The notes: generated by a model not told the origin, from the sequence alone. A DNA stretch of 64,000 nt from CATOSP01 sp965204715 (GCA_965204715.1 OZ242009.1:3348001-3412000); one strand, 5' to 3'. Shown: positions 1-7,293, numbered from the stretch's first letter. Numbers and translations: made by a program.

Positions 1-186
1 ATCATGGAAAGCCATCCGTGCTCCGAACTTCCTTGCCGATGCCTCGGCAGTATCTTGGTGAGCCGTGCAGACCGCGGTCAGTTCGTACTCCGGCAACGCA
101 AGGACCGCCGGTATGTGCGCCCCTGAACCCCAGCCACGCTCGGCATTCGCTCCGATAATCCCCACACGAATCTTTTCGTTGGCCAT
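1..186 (-). CDS. Gfo/Idh/MocA-family oxidoreductase, N-terminal part (cut by window edge)
   Basis: Only the first 62 residues are in the window; the gene runs off the left edge. The protein opens with MANEKIRVGIIGANAERGWG, a beta-alpha-beta NAD(P)-binding start with a modified glycine motif. This is followed by an AHIPAVLALPEYELTAVCT stretch and by residues ending ARKFGARMAF, typical of the Rossmann half of Gfo/Idh/MocA dehydrogenases, which oxidise or reduce sugars, inositols and related polyols. The ATG is preceded by an AAAGGTG ribosome-binding site. It lies just downstream of the NHL propeller gene on the same strand, so the two may be co-transcribed. The substrate cannot be inferred. Confidence 0.8.
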   Translation of the reverse strand, partial: MANEKIRVGIIGANAERGWGSGAHIPAVLALPEYELTAVCTAHQDTAEASARKFGARMAFHD

Positions 187-231
187 CACGCACCTTTCCA
201 ATATCTATTTCGGTACAGGATTCTAATCTTC

Positions 232-1110
232 CTATCCGGTGCGCACGTACTTGTCGACGCTGTGGCTGGTGGTCAGGCCCAGGTAGATGTCCCCGCGGGA
301 ATCGACCCAGAGACCGTGGGCGTGACGAGTAGGCCAACGGGCCAGTACGTTGCCGTTGCCGTCGCGGACGCTGGTGTGGGGAGGTTCACCGTCAGCTTCC
401 TGCTCGCAGATGTAGAAGATGCCGTCGCCGTCCCGGGAGATGTCGTTTGGCCCGCCCATCCCAGTCCACATCTCGATAAACTCGCCATCGGGAGAGAAAA
501 TCTGGACCCGGCGATTCGCCCGGTCGCAGACGTAGACTTTGCCTTCCGGGTCTACCAGGACGCTATGGGGCAGGTGGAACTCGCCGGGCGAGGACTTCCC
601 CGGCTGACCCCAAGACTGGATGAGTTGGCCATCCCTGGAAAACCTGTGCACCCGGCTGTTGCGATAACCATCAGAAACGTATATGTCCCCGGACGGGCTG
701 GGGACCATCTCTGTGGGATAGTTGAACGGACCGGCAGCCCTGGGGACAAGGTCTCCGGCGCGCTCGCACCCCGTGTCTGAGTAAACCCCCCGCTCCCCGA
801 TAACCTGGAGGGGTCTGCCGTCCAGTGTAAAGCTGACTGCCACCGAATCTGAACGGTCGGTGATGTAAACGATGTCATCGGCGATAGTCATTCCATGTGG
901 GTCTGCAATAGCTCCGATTCCCCACCGGCTCAGATAGTTCCCATCCCGGTCAAAGACCATTACCGGGACATCAGTACGCTGGAACACGTAAACCCGGTCC
1001 TGTGAGTCTGTGGCCACGGTGCTGACTACACCCAAGGACTCACCGGCAGGCAGTTTCGGGAAGTCCTGGACTAGCTCGTAGGTATATTTTCCGGAACCAA
1101 CCGTAGTCAT
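232..1110 (-). CDS. NHL-repeat six-bladed beta-propeller protein (PAL-like)
   Basis: A 292-residue protein made almost wholly of NHL-type repeats. Recurrent blades contain motifs such as DRDGNYLSRWG, SRDGQLIQSWG and SPDGEFIEMW, each preceded by a V-D-x-x-G-x-(I/V)-Y-V-x-D type strand (PHGMTIADDIVYITD, PTEMVPSPSGDIYVSD, PHSVLVDPEGKVYVCD). This is the fold of peptidyl-alpha-hydroxyglycine alpha-amidating lyase and related proteins. Bacterial members are common in catabolic islands and are usually of unknown substrate. No signal peptide is visible, so it looks cytoplasmic. The ATG has a GAGGGG ribosome-binding site 8 nt upstream. It is divergent from the selenoprotein pair. Confidence 0.85.
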   Translation of the reverse strand: MTTVGSGKYTYELVQDFPKLPAGESLGVVSTVATDSQDRVYVFQRTDVPVMVFDRDGNYLSRWGIGAIADPHGMTIADDIVYITDRSDSVAVSFTLDGRPLQVIGERGVYSDTGCERAGDLVPRAAGPFNYPTEMVPSPSGDIYVSDGYRNSRVHRFSRDGQLIQSWGQPGKSSPGEFHLPHSVLVDPEGKVYVCDRANRRVQIFSPDGEFIEMWTGMGGPNDISRDGDGIFYICEQEADGEPPHTSVRDGNGNVLARWPTRHAHGLWVDSRGDIYLGLTTSHSVDKYVRTG

Positions 1111-1176
1111 GTCGGCGCCCCCTCATCAAATGTGACATCGCCGGGAACTCCGGCGCGTGTGCTCCTCATATTACCA

Positions 1177-1206
1177 TTGACGTAACGGGATAGGACAAAC
1201 TATCAT
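1177..1206 (+). promoter_or_regulatory. Sigma70-like promoter for the UGSC selenoprotein pair
   Basis: TTGACG (1177-1182) and TATCAT (1201-1206) are separated by 18 nt, about 55 nt upstream of the start codon at 1260. It lies in the gap between divergent genes. The match to the consensus is seen in sequence; activity is inferred. Confidence 0.6.
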
Positions 1207-1259
1207 GGCCCAAGCAATGGACCACACATTCGAAAGGCAGCAAGAATAAGGAGGCGCAA

Positions 1260-1811
1260 ATGGTAACCGAGACCGCTCGGCCCAATATGGTCATCCTAGA
1301 CCCGACCTCTCCGCCCTTGCCAGTGGACGCCCGGCTGGCAACCCGGCCGGACGATCTGAACGGCAAGGTACTGGGGCTGCTGAACAACAGCAAGGCCAAC
1401 GCCGAGGCGCTGCTGGAGGAGGTCGGCGCTCTTCTTGAGGAGCGCTATAACTTCGCCGAGGTAGTGCGGAGCGCCAAGCCCAACGCATCGACGCCCTGTC
1501 CTGAGAACATCGTCCAGGAGATGGCTGAGAAGTGTGATGTGCTGATCACAGCCAACGGGGATTGAGGGTCCTGCTCATCGTGCAGTCTGCACGACGGCAT
1601 CACCTTTGAGAAGCTGGGCATCCCCACCGCTGTACTCTGCACCGAGCCTTTCGTTCCCACCGCTCGGACGATGGCGCGCATCCAGGGAATCCCTGACTAC
1701 TACTTCGCCGTCCTGCCCCATCCGTTGGGAAGCCTGACATCAGGGGAACTCAAGGACAGGGCCAGGGTAGCCCTGCCTCAAGTCATCGACATCCTGCTGG
1801 GCAATTCGTAA
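1260..1811 (+). CDS. UGSC-family selenoprotein (TGA at 1563-1565 read as selenocysteine)
   Basis: The frame opens at ATG 1260 with a strong AAGGAGG site and reaches an in-frame TGA at 1563. The same frame continues without a stop to TAA at 1809-1811, giving 183 residues with Sec at position 102. Around the TGA the translation reads ANGD-U-GSC-SSCSLHDG, the U-x-x-C redox motif that names the UGSC (seleno)protein family. The downstream part (GITFEKLGIPTAVLCTEPF, then HPLGSL and VIDILL near the end) is clearly protein-like. A 7-bp hairpin with a GTC loop begins 12 nt after the TGA, matching bacterial SECIS geometry. The N-terminal half has a flavodoxin- or Rossmann-like feel (KVLGLLNNSKANAEALLEEV). 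The biochemical role is unknown; a thiol/selenol redox activity is inferred. The next gene is probably its partner. Confidence 0.9.
1566..1600 (+). promoter_or_regulatory. Bacterial SECIS element of the UGSC selenoprotein
   Basis: Directly after the TGA, TCGTGCA (1578-1584) pairs perfectly with TGCACGA (1588-1594) around a GTC loop. The loop starts 19 nt after the TGA and its first base is G. Both features fit the published bSECIS pattern: a 4-16 bp upper stem, a small loop with G in the first two positions, and 16-37 nt spacing. SelB recognition is inferred. Confidence 0.8.
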
Positions 1812-1830
1812 CCGGCGTCCACCAGCGTAT

Positions 1831-1855
1831 TCGGGGGAGCTGCAAACTCCCCCGA
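1831..1855 (+). terminator. Hairpin downstream of the UGSC gene
   Basis: TCGGGGGAG (1831-1839) and CTCCCCCGA (1847-1855) form a perfect 9-bp stem with a 7-nt loop, 20 nt after the stop. No T-tract follows, so it may be an RNA-stabilising hairpin or a partial terminator between the two genes rather than a classical intrinsic terminator. Confidence 0.45.
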
Positions 1856-1952
1856 GATATTCCCCAAGTTGGCAAGGACACCGCCCGCGATATAACAGGG
1901 GCAGTATCGTTCTTAGCCCCGCTATATTCGATTGTTGTCAGAGAGGCGCGTA

Positions 1953-2987
1953 ATGCAAGAAGAAGCCCTAGCGTCGGACCGGATCGAGGTAGAGGACTCC
2001 CACAGCGCCATCGAGTATTACTATCAACGGGGCTGGACCGACGGCCTGCCGGTAGTGCCTGCCACTGAAGAGAGGGTCTGGGAGTTTCTGTCCGTTTCCG
2101 GACACGCTCCCAGCGACGTGATAGGCGTCGTACCCACCCGGGGCCGGGTGATAACGGCCGAAAAGGTGGCCATCAACGCGGTTATGGCCGGCTGCAAACC
2201 GGAGTACATGCCTGTCCTGGTGGCGATCATCGAAGCGATGTGCGAGCCTGACTTCAATTTCCACGGGAGCCTGGCCAGCACCGGAGGCTCAGCCCAGCTA
2301 ATCGTGATCAACGGGCCGATTGCCAGGGAGCTTGAGGTAAACTCCGGCGTCAATGTTTTCGGCCCCGGCTTCAGGCCCAACTCCACCATAGGCCGCACCG
2401 TGCGCCTGATCAACATGAACGTCTGCGGAGGCACGCCGGGAATCCTCGACAAGTCCACCCTCGGGCAGGGTGGCAAGTACAGTATGACCATCGCCGAGAA
2501 CGAGGAGGCCAGTCCCTGGGAGACCATTAGTGTGCAGCGGGGTTACTCCCCTGATGACAATACGGTTACGGTCTTCGCCGTGTTTTCCCCGACCCAGTTC
2601 TCCGACGGGGCCAGCAATTCCCCTGAGCGTCTCCTGGACAACATGGCCTATACCATGAATGGGTTCCGACCCGGCCAGGACGAGTTCGTGGTTGTGCTCT
2701 CGCCGGAGCACGCGCGGATATTCCGCAACGCCGAGTGGAGCAAGCGCCAGGCGATGGAGTACCTCTTCTCCGAAGCCTCAGTCTCCACGGAACACCTGAA
2801 GCTGAACGGAATGCGTGATGGAGCGGTTGAGCCAGGGGACGATGCAGATATGAACCCCATCGTGTCCACCACAGACGGCATCGTCTTCCTGGTGGCCGGC
2901 GGCGAGGCCGGCGGTTTCTCGTCCCTCATCTCCAGGTGGGGCGGCGGCACCAGCAGCAAGTCTATAACCAAGCCCATCAGGCTTTAG
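1953..2987 (+). CDS. Conserved protein of unknown function, putative partner of the UGSC selenoprotein
   Basis: A 344-residue protein. The ATG at 1953 is preferred because AGAGAGG lies just upstream; a TTG at 1932 is an alternative. The N-terminus has a conserved-looking YYQRGWTDGLPVVPATEERV segment. It is followed by a VGVVPTRGR-like stretch, a Gly-rich GGSAQLIVINGPI region, NVCGGTPGILDKSTLGQGGK and a C-terminal GGEAGGFSSLISRWGGG. I see no signal peptide, membrane segment or known catalytic signature. Proteins of this DGLPVVP type recur beside UGSC proteins (recollection, not a search), so a joint role is inferred. The two genes share strand and spacing (about 140 nt with a hairpin). Function is not assigned. 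Confidence 0.7.
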   Translation: MQEEALASDRIEVEDSHSAIEYYYQRGWTDGLPVVPATEERVWEFLSVSGHAPSDVIGVVPTRGRVITAEKVAINAVMAGCKPEYMPVLVAIIEAMCEPDFNFHGSLASTGGSAQLIVINGPIARELEVNSGVNVFGPGFRPNSTIGRTVRLINMNVCGGTPGILDKSTLGQGGKYSMTIAENEEASPWETISVQRGYSPDDNTVTVFAVFSPTQFSDGASNSPERLLDNMAYTMNGFRPGQDEFVVVLSPEHARIFRNAEWSKRQAMEYLFSEASVSTEHLKLNGMRDGAVEPGDDADMNPIVSTTDGIVFLVAGGEAGGFSSLISRWGGGTSSKSITKPIRL

Positions 2988-3011
2988 CAATCGGCCTCAA
3001 TATCAATTGCT

Positions 3012-3035
3012 GGCGGGCGTGCTCATACGCCCGCC
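3012..3035 (+). terminator. Probable terminator after the UGSC partner gene
   Basis: GGCGGGCGT (3012-3020) pairs with ACGCCCGCC (3027-3035) across a 6-nt loop, 24 nt after the stop codon, followed by a weak pyrimidine stretch CCTCTTTC. The stem is strong but the T-tract is poor. Confidence 0.5.
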
Positions 3036-3156
3036 CCTCTTTCAGCCCGGACCGCATTCCAACCAGCCAACCCGGGAGACCTGCTCATAAACCCTTCACC
3101 ATGCAATCAGGGTCCTATCTCCGGCGCAGTACCCTCCTCCTGCTAAGACTCTCCCC

Positions 3157-4386
3157 TTGAGACTTTCCGTTCCATTTTCCCGTGCCGCATACCCCCTGGT
3201 AGCCCTGCGCCAGCGAAACTTTGCCCTGGTGTGGACCTCGATGGCCTTCTCCGGCACCAACACGCAGATGGAGTCTGTCGTCCTGGGGTGGTTCGTCCTC
3301 GAACTGACTGACTCGCCTCTCCTGGTAGGGCTAATCGCGGCGGCACGTATGGCCCTGAATTTCCTGGCCATGTTCTCGGGGGCCATTGCCGACAGAGTCC
3401 CGCGCCACCGCCTGCTTGCGGTTGTGGAGTTCGCTCAGACGACCTTGGCGCTGGCCATGTTGGGCCTCATCTTGAGCGGTTACCTGGAACTATGGCACAT
3501 CTTCGCGGTCACGCTGATGAACGGGTTCATCCGCACCTTCCAGATGCCCGCATCCCAGTCCCTGATGGCCGATACGCTGAGCAATGACCTGCTGGCCAAT
3601 GGAGCGGCCCTGACGAATATGTGCCGCAACATTACCTCCATCCTCGGACCGCTCTTAGGAGGAGTGCTGTACAAGGCGTATGGGCCGCAGGGCGCATATA
3701 CCGTGATTGCCGTATTCGGTTGCATCAGCGGCATTTGCGCCCTTCTGGTCAACGTTGTCGTGACTTCGTCCCGGCGTGAGGGTGAGTCTGTATTCGGGTC
3801 GGTGATGGAAGGGTTGAGGTATGTCAAAGGACAGCAAGTGCTGTGGGCGGTCCTGGTCCTGGCCGTGATTATCAACTTTACGGGGTGGCCTCTGCATACC
3901 AACCTTATGCCCATATTCGCCCGTGATGTGCTGGGGACGGATTCCACCGGCCTTGGAATACTGCTGTCCGCCTTCGGCATCGGCGCATTGCTGGGGTCGA
4001 TGACATTTGCTTCGATGAGGAATCTGACGTCACCCGGCAAGTTGCTGATCATTGCGGTGATCGGCTGGCACGTCAGCATCGCAGTTTTCGGTACATCTAC
4101 CGTCTTCTACCTGTCCGCCTTCCTGCTCGTTGTCACCGGATTCGCATTTTCCTCGACCCAGGTGATGATACTCACCCTGCTTCTGAGGACCACACTGCCG
4201 GAGTTTCGGGGAAGGGTGGTTGGGCTGCGTACCCTGGCCATCTATGCCTACACCTTCGGGAGCGCCAACTCCGGCGCAATGGCGGGGGCCATGAGCGCGC
4301 CGATGGCCGCGTACATCAATGGGGCCATCGGCTGCTTCCTTCTGGGTGCGCTGGCCATTCTCACGCCGAAGCTGCGACGGGCATGA
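3157..4386 (+). CDS. MFS transporter (EntS-like exporter family)
   Basis: A 409-residue, very hydrophobic protein with about 12 predicted membrane segments. After a short N-terminus (LVALRQRNFALVWTSMAF) comes a first helix pair (VLGWFVLELTDSPLLVGLIA), then the conserved cytoplasmic loop GAIADRVPRHRLL. The arrangement LRxRNFxLVW...Q...W resembles the MFS_3/enterobactin-exporter group. The start is uncertain: TTG at 3157 has no clear ribosome-binding site, but the next methionine would remove family-typical N-terminal residues. The substrate is unknown. It converges on the UspA-CNB gene with an 18-nt gap. It does not look co-transcribed with the selenoprotein pair, because a hairpin separates them. 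Confidence 0.8.
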   Translation: MRLSVPFSRAAYPLVALRQRNFALVWTSMAFSGTNTQMESVVLGWFVLELTDSPLLVGLIAAARMALNFLAMFSGAIADRVPRHRLLAVVEFAQTTLALAMLGLILSGYLELWHIFAVTLMNGFIRTFQMPASQSLMADTLSNDLLANGAALTNMCRNITSILGPLLGGVLYKAYGPQGAYTVIAVFGCISGICALLVNVVVTSSRREGESVFGSVMEGLRYVKGQQVLWAVLVLAVIINFTGWPLHTNLMPIFARDVLGTDSTGLGILLSAFGIGALLGSMTFASMRNLTSPGKLLIIAVIGWHVSIAVFGTSTVFYLSAFLLVVTGFAFSSTQVMILTLLLRTTLPEFRGRVVGLRTLAIYAYTFGSANSGAMAGAMSAPMAAYINGAIGCFLLGALAILTPKLRRA

Positions 4387-4404
4387 GATAGCGGGGCAGC
4401 CATA

Positions 4405-5337
4405 TCAGGCGTTCTGTTCCCTCATCTCCCTCTCCGCGCTAATGGCGAGCTGGGTCAGAGTGGCGCTATAGCGGTTGGCGAATAGCTGGGCCACATTGGA
4501 GTAGATTCGCATTCCGATCTCAGGTTCCCTGGAGCATAGGGCCATCAAATCAGCTCTCAATATGGCCAGCAATTCCAGGTCTGTCATGGCCTCTGCGGTT
4601 GTAATCATGGTGCCGGACTCAAGCAACGATGCCAGCGGGAATGACTCGCCCGGCCCGGCGATGCGCACCGTAATCTCACCAATGTCTGAGCGGGCGGAAA
4701 GGCTGGCCTCGCCCGCGAGTATGATGAACAGGCTCTCCGCCACGTCGCCTCCCTGACCCTGTTTCTCTCCGTCCGAAACCTGAATGCGGTGCCCCAGCCC
4801 AACCACGCGCTGAATCTGCTCTGCGGACATTCCCCGGAACAGGTCCACATGGCTGAACTCGTGCCCCTCAGCATCGACGGCCGACCCAGTTGACTCGGCA
4901 ATTTGCTGCGGGCCGAACACCCGCACTTCCGTGTCCGCTATCCGCTGGACCTCCCTGGCTATACTCCCTTTCATCATTCTACCCAGGAGGTTGCGGTCGT
5001 GAGTGTACATAGCGATCTGGTCGGCCTGGGACTGCCTGGCAGCCAAGGCGATGCCTTCCGCTACTGAGTCGGATACCATCACCTCCAAGTTCCAGGACCC
5101 CGACTCACCGGCTTCCCTGCGGAGAACGGTCTGGAGGTATCGCTGTGCCTCGGCGCGCGAACCCTCTTCCACCTGGCTGCCCAGGATGACGTGGCTGCCT
5201 ATAGTCTGAGTCCTTCCGGGCGGTATCACCTGCACCAAAAGCACTTCATCCCCAGACGCCAAGTCACTTCTGACCAATGGTATGACTTCTTCAGCTTCAG
5301 TAGAGCCGTCCAGGGGTATCATAATTTTCTGAGGCAT
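4405..5337 (-). CDS. UspA domain fused to a cyclic-nucleotide-binding-like domain
   Basis: 310 residues in two parts. Residues 1 to about 142 are a universal stress protein domain (KIMIPLDGSTEAEEVIPL; AEGIALAARQSQADQIAMYTH; then MMKGSIAREVQ, the usual Gly-Ser phosphate loop position). From about 165 to 300 there is a CAP-effector-like beta-roll (DLFRGMSAEQIQRVV; SLFIILAGEASL; GPGESFPLASLL; YSNVAQLFANR). No DNA-binding helix-turn-helix follows, so it is a sensor or adaptor rather than a transcription factor. ATP and cyclic-nucleotide binding are inferred from family. It is the last gene of the minus-strand stress block and has a modest start context. Confidence 0.85.
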   Translation of the reverse strand: MPQKIMIPLDGSTEAEEVIPLVRSDLASGDEVLLVQVIPPGRTQTIGSHVILGSQVEEGSRAEAQRYLQTVLRREAGESGSWNLEVMVSDSVAEGIALAARQSQADQIAMYTHDRNLLGRMMKGSIAREVQRIADTEVRVFGPQQIAESTGSAVDAEGHEFSHVDLFRGMSAEQIQRVVGLGHRIQVSDGEKQGQGGDVAESLFIILAGEASLSARSDIGEITVRIAGPGESFPLASLLESGTMITTAEAMTDLELLAILRADLMALCSREPEIGMRIYSNVAQLFANRYSATLTQLAISAEREMREQNA

Positions 5338-5400
5338 GGTCCACCTCGTTTATAGGATGGCGGGACGGTCAAGAATGCGGGATGATACGTGCAGGCCGAA

Positions 5401-5712
5401 TTACCTGCCGTCAGTGGGGAGGGCGCTGACCTCTTCGAATACCCGGATAGTGACCTGCTTTCTCAGATAGGGCCGGATACGGTCCTCCATGCGCTTCCTG
5501 AAATCGTCGTTGACCCAGGCGTCCCAGTATTCCCTGTGCCCCCAGGTGCTTGACACCATAAACACCCTCGGATCATCGAGAGAGCGCCACGTTTCGCCGT
5601 ACAGATAGCCCTTCTGCCTGACTGCTTGTCCCCGGAGGTCTCGGAGCATCTGCCACACTAGCTCCTCACAGCCCTTCCTCACTCGCCGCTCAATAAGTAC
5701 CTTAACAGCCAA
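5401..5712 (-). CDS. Antibiotic-biosynthesis-monooxygenase-like (dimeric alpha/beta barrel) protein
   Basis: About 103 residues from the TTG at 5712, chosen because GGAGG lies 9 nt upstream; a longer open frame runs to 5814 but crosses a large inverted repeat. The sequence begins AVKVLIERRVRKGCEE and continues with GYLYGETWRSLDDP, VFMVSSTWGHREYWDAW and DDFRKRMEDRI. This is the strand-helix-strand pattern of the ABM/dimeric alpha-beta barrel superfamily, with a W at the usual core position. Members act as monooxygenases or as small redox or ligand-binding proteins; the substrate here is unknown. It sits between UspA-type genes. Confidence 0.75.
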   Translation of the reverse strand: MAVKVLIERRVRKGCEELVWQMLRDLRGQAVRQKGYLYGETWRSLDDPRVFMVSSTWGHREYWDAWVNDDFRKRMEDRIRPYLRKQVTIRVFEEVSALPTDGR

Positions 5713-5738
5713 CGACACTTTCCTCCAGACCCTCAAAC

Positions 5739-5792
5739 ACCCTGGACCGGCGGGTTTGTGCATGTTTACAAACCATCCCGCCGGTCCAGGGT
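5739..5792. repeat. Perfect 16-bp inverted repeat upstream of the ABM-like gene
   Basis: ACCCTGGACCGGCGGG (5739-5754) is perfectly inverted at 5777-5792. The 22-nt loop holds a second pairing, GGTTTGT (5753-5759) with ACAAACC (5768-5774). There is no flanking T-tract on either strand. It separates the ABM-like gene from the 65-residue gene upstream and could be a terminator/attenuator or an mRNA-processing hairpin. Confidence 0.6.
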
Positions 5793-5832
5793 GGGAAGAG
5801 GCGTTCAGAATCACCCGATACGAACTCAGGTC

Positions 5833-6030
5833 TTATGCCGCAATACTCTCAGCTGCCCGGTTGACGGGAAGGACTTCCCTGGCCACCGGCTTCGTGCGCG
5901 GCTGGGCGAACTGGTAGTACCTCACGCCCGCACATGGCATCCTGTACACCCATTCCGCAGCCTGCTCCTCCTCAGCAGCTGGCTCGATGCGAAGTGTTGT
6001 AACCTCCTGGTCCAACTTCAGATTCACCAT
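5833..6030 (-). CDS. Small hypothetical protein (65 aa)
   Basis: A 65-residue frame starting MVNLKLDQEVTTLRIEPAAE with an excellent AAGGAGG site 5 nt before the ATG; this site is the main support. The middle contains WVYRMPCAGVRYYQF, with one cysteine and a cluster of aromatics. No membrane segment or known family is recognised. It lies about 70 nt downstream of the UspA gene on the same strand, so it probably belongs to that transcript. Confidence 0.55.
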   Translation of the reverse strand: MVNLKLDQEVTTLRIEPAAEEEQAAEWVYRMPCAGVRYYQFAQPRTKPVAREVLPVNRAAESIAA

Positions 6031-6099
6031 TTCGTGCCTCCTTGCGTATGGAGTTTTGATGAATCGGTCTGCCTCGGAACTCGCCTGTTGCTACCTGAA

Positions 6100-6648
6100 T
6101 TATTGGGCCGGAGCGAACTCGGCGGCCCTTACGATTCGGACTTCGGTGCTCGCGTATCGACGGACCCGTTCTGCCACACTGCCCTTCAACCACTTCGCCA
6201 GACCCTTCCGGCTGTGGGTGTACATGGCGATGAGGTCAACGTTCTCCTTGGATGCAACTTCGGCGATTCCTTCCGCCACCGACTTGGCCACAACCACTTC
6301 TCCCCTCCACCGGCACCGGTCGGAATTGAGCCGCTCGGCAAAGTAGCTCAGGTACGTGGCTGCCCTGGAGCGTTCATGTTTCTCCAGTTCACTGGATGCT
6401 ATGAAACCCATGCCTCCGGCTTTGGGGCTGGCCGGAGGAATAACGTGGAGAAGTATGCCTTCTCCGCCGGGCCTGAGAAGACCCTCAGCGATTTCGAGCA
6501 CGCGATTGGCGCCCCTCAACGACCGGTCCAGCGGGACCAGGATCTTGTCCGGCCTGCCATCGAGCGGTTCACCGGTCTCGTGCCAGTAAGTCCACTCGTA
6601 GGCCGCGAACTCAGTGGACCCATATTCTTCTTCAAAGTCCCAACGCAT
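6100..6648 (-). CDS. Universal stress protein (UspA family)
   Basis: 182 residues from ATG 6648, which is preceded by GGAGGGG at 7 nt. An N-terminal extension of about 33 residues (MRWDFEEEYGSTEFAAYEWT) precedes the domain start DKILVPLDRSLRGANRVLEIAEGLL. The C-terminal half holds the nucleotide-binding region: VDLIAMYTHSRKGLAKWLKGSVAERV and STEVRIV. It is a likely ATP-binding cytoplasmic stress protein. It follows the receiver-only gene by 46 nt on the same strand, which suggests one operon with the 65-residue gene downstream. Confidence 0.85.
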   Translation of the reverse strand: MRWDFEEEYGSTEFAAYEWTYWHETGEPLDGRPDKILVPLDRSLRGANRVLEIAEGLLRPGGEGILLHVIPPASPKAGGMGFIASSELEKHERSRAATYLSYFAERLNSDRCRWRGEVVVAKSVAEGIAEVASKENVDLIAMYTHSRKGLAKWLKGSVAERVRRYASTEVRIVRAAEFAPAQ

Positions 6649-6694
6649 TTGATACCCCTCCAGTACCGAAGTGTGGCCAGACCCCCCGCGCTGC

Positions 6695-7120
6695 CTAGCA
6701 GCCGTACCGGCACCCTGTAGAGCTGGCGGGAGCCGCTCCCAGGATCGCCGGGAGCAGACCCGATGCCAGGTCGGCCTTGGAGACAAAGCTGTCCGCTCCG
6801 GCGACAAGGCAAGCGTGGTGATAAGTCGGAGAGTCAACCAGCGCCATCGCAATCACGCGGACACCGGGAAAGTCCCTGCGAAGTCCGGATATGATTTCCA
6901 GACCCCCGGACCCCAATCCGCTGGGATCGAACACGATCACGCCAGGGTTGAACGCAGCCGCCCGGGGCAGAGCGGCCTCGACGGAGCCTGAAGTCTGGAG
7001 CGCGAACGCCCCTCCCTGCCTCTCCAGGAAGCCTGTCGCCGATTGAAGGAACACGGGGTTGCTGTCTATGAGCAGTACCCTGATTTCCCTCTCCGGATCC
7101 ACCATCTGCAGTGTTGCCAT
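6695..7120 (-). CDS. Stand-alone response-regulator receiver domain protein
   Basis: About 141 residues from ATG 7120, preferred over the ATG at 7138 because GAGAGG lies 6 nt before it. It has one CheY-like receiver fold: REIRVLLIDSNPVFLQSA (acidic pocket reduced to a single Asp), the phospho-acceptor region PGVIVFDPSGLGSGG with Asp at the end of strand 3, VRVIAMALVDSP, and ADSFVSKADL with the conserved lysine. There is no output domain. The missing second acidic residue in the first loop suggests weak or altered phosphorylation. It heads a minus-strand operon with uspA, downstream of palindromic sites at 7186-7220. Confidence 0.75.
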   Translation of the reverse strand: MATLQMVDPEREIRVLLIDSNPVFLQSATGFLERQGGAFALQTSGSVEAALPRAAAFNPGVIVFDPSGLGSGGLEIISGLRRDFPGVRVIAMALVDSPTYHHACLVAGADSFVSKADLASGLLPAILGAAPASSTGCRYGC

Positions 7121-7185
7121 TCTGAGCCTCTCTAGCATTTAAGGCTGATGGACATAATATGGACTAACAAGACCGTTATGGGTAC

Positions 7186-7220
7186 GGGTAGATTCCCTAC
7201 CCTGGAGAGGGAAAACACCC
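7186..7220 (-). promoter_or_regulatory. Operator-like palindromes upstream of the receiver/uspA operon
   Basis: GGGTAG-attcc-CTACCC (7186-7202) is a perfect 6-5-6 palindrome. Next to it, GGGAAAACACCC (7209-7220) is a G3-N6-C3 element whose complement, GGGTGTTTTCCC, resembles the arms of the 7743-7784 repeat (GGGGTGTTTCCC). They lie 65-100 nt upstream of the receiver gene start, a position suited to a response-regulator binding site. The regulator is inferred to be the adjacent LuxR-type protein. Confidence 0.4.
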
Positions 7221-7254
7221 TACTTTTGTCTGCAACGCAGGCCAGTGTACACAA

Positions 7255-7293
7255 ACGCATCAGGCACGGGCTTATCTCCCGTGCCTGATGTGT
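7255..7293. repeat. 16-bp hairpin
   Basis: A 16-nt arm at 7255-7270 (core CATCAGGCACGGG) pairs with 7278-7293 around the loop CTTATCT, with a single G-T wobble. No T-tract follows on either strand. Role unknown; possibly a small-RNA stem or transcript barrier. Confidence 0.55.

Noticed and set aside
2..337. Minus-strand open frame spanning the left edge and the NHL gene end
   Set aside because: It is out of phase with the Gfo/Idh/MocA start at 186, which has a ribosome-binding site and a clear Rossmann motif.
1260..1565. UGSC frame as a broken gene (pseudogene) ending at the TGA
   Set aside because: The frame continues intact for 81 codons with a conserved motif spanning the TGA and a SECIS hairpin, so recoding is the better reading.
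7140..7250. NarL heptamers (TACYYMT) in the operator-like region
   Set aside because: One ATGGGTA matches in reverse, but the others deviate; too weak to call NarL sites as such, so they are described only as palindromes.
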